A DNA stretch of 57,124 bases from a virus: IMG/VR virus record IMGVR_UViG_3300025051_000002, positions 1 to 57,124 of that record; one strand, given 5' to 3'. A model generated the notes under the pieces. The model was not told where the DNA came from. It ran no database searches and saw only the letters and a program-made list of their open reading frames with translations. This document shows, in pieces, positions 56,513 to 57,124 of this stretch; within the stretch, counting starts at the first letter, position 1; every line of letters starts with the position of its first letter. A program made the position numbers and the translations under genes.

Positions 56513-57124
56513 TTATAGTTGAGATGCCATTAAACAACCGGCAGCTACACAAGTCATAGGTGAGGCAGCCCTTCTAATTTCACTAATCTTCATAGGTAAT
56601 GTAATACCTGATAACCGCTCCTCAAACATTCTGGTAAAACCCTCCGCCAACGTTAATCCACCTGAAACTATAATAGGCACAGGTTCTCTAAAAATGGGTA
56701 GCCTCTTTTCTTGCTTTTTAAGCTCAAAAGAAATATTTTGCAATACATAATTTATTACAGATGAGTAGTAAACTGCTATAGCCTCTGCTATCTTATCCTT
56801 AGGATTATACAAATCAATTCCTGACTCTTTTTCTAACTGAATCAATGATGGGGACATATCTAAGGCGGTGCCTACGGAATGGTCAATAAAATCTCCTGAT
56901 CTTGTAACAGAGAATTCAACCAACGGATCACCTTGATGAATTACAGATATGTTAGCCATACCTGCGCCGAGCGATAAAGCAATGCCAGTTAAACCATCAT
57001 CTAGTAATTCTGATAGTCCAATGGCAAATGCCTCATTGATAGGTTGAGGGGAATATCCCTGATCCCTAAAAAACATATTTAACATCTCTTGATGGTACAC
57101 AATATCAAACACAGCATCTACTGG
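56513..57124 (-). CDS. Actin-like ATPase (partial, N-terminus outside the window)
   Basis: The C-terminal 203 residues of an actin/Hsp70-fold protein; the frame is open through the right edge. Visible elements: YSPQPINEAFAIG (the connecting segment), LSLGAGMANISVIHQG (phosphate-2 loop), GDFIDHSVG, then PIIVSGGLTLAEGF (adenosine motif) and CVAAGCLMAS at the end. Phage and plasmid relatives (ParM/AlpC type) form filaments that move or segregate DNA. It lies next to the lysis gene. Family is firm; polymerisation is inferred. Confidence 0.78.
   Translation of the reverse strand, partial: PVDAVFDIVYHQEMLNMFFRDQGYSPQPINEAFAIGLSELLDDGLTGIALSLGAGMANISVIHQGDPLVEFSVTRSGDFIDHSVGTALDMSPSLIQLEKESGIDLYNPKDKIAEAIAVYYSSVINYVLQNISFELKKQEKRLPIFREPVPIIVSGGLTLAEGFTRMFEERLSGITLPMKISEIRRAASPMTCVAAGCLMASQL

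Noticed and set aside
1-57124. Stop-codon recoding as in some very large phages
   Set aside because: TAA, TAG (end of the GH114-like gene) and TGA (end of the HNH gene) all act as terminators at sensible gene ends.
1-57124. CRISPR arrays, tRNA genes, insertion sequences, integrase or attachment sites
   Set aside because: No regular spaced repeats, cloverleaf folds, transposase motifs or terminal inverted repeats were seen in the gaps.

Overview
The window is the late, virion-structure region of a large double-stranded DNA tailed phage. Every convincing gene lies on the minus strand, so transcription runs from high to low coordinates. TAA, TAG and TGA all end genes, so the standard bacterial code applies, and most starts have a clear AGGAGG-like ribosome site. 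There is a major tail tube protein, a pair of tail assembly chaperones and a giant tape measure, but no contractile sheath. This points to a long-tailed siphovirus. The host is not certain; a GH24 lysozyme and a membrane-anchored protein with an outer-membrane-like C-terminus suggest a Gram-negative host.

Layout in transcription order. 57.1-49 kb: a partial actin-like ATPase; a GH24 endolysin; a cold-shock-like gene split by a 263-nt group I intron; a run of small genes including a zinc-ribbon protein, a deoxynucleoside monophosphate kinase and an HD phosphohydrolase; and the terminase small and large subunits. 49-40 kb: a small membrane protein, a free-standing HNH homing endonuclease, a membrane-anchored envelope protein, then portal, prohead protease, decoration proteins, scaffold and major capsid protein with a strong terminator. 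40-29 kb: fibres and adhesins, including a GH114-like glycosidase, a permuted papain-fold peptidase and a PKD-type adhesin, followed by a GIY-YIG homing endonuclease. 28-21 kb: neck proteins, tail terminator candidate, tail tube and two paralogous chaperones. 21 kb to the left edge: one open reading frame of at least 7,014 codons.

The main result is in that giant gene. It starts with TTG behind a perfect AGGAGG and has a TP901-type tape-measure core and repeated GG...GEYV modules toward its C-terminus. Its N-terminal ~2,800 residues contain, in order, the signature motifs of both large subunits of multisubunit RNA polymerase. The beta-like set is FEDQILVS, then K-x7-K in KFTTRFGSKGV, then PKSMGQL. 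The beta'-like set is HEIGVPAEIARKIP, then RYP, then DFDGDAIEIH, then a bridge-helix-like stretch, then HAGAASVSSDITR. A PD-(D/E)XK nuclease domain follows before the tape-measure core. I infer a single-chain virion RNA polymerase plus nuclease built into the tape measure and delivered through the tail at infection. Virion RNA polymerases are known in N4-like, phiKZ-like and crAss-like phages; I know of no description of one fused to a siphovirus tape measure, but I could not search.

Several smaller points stand out: the intron inside a cold-shock gene, the duplicated chaperones without a usable frameshift, and the placement of the adhesin/hydrolase block between capsid and neck genes.
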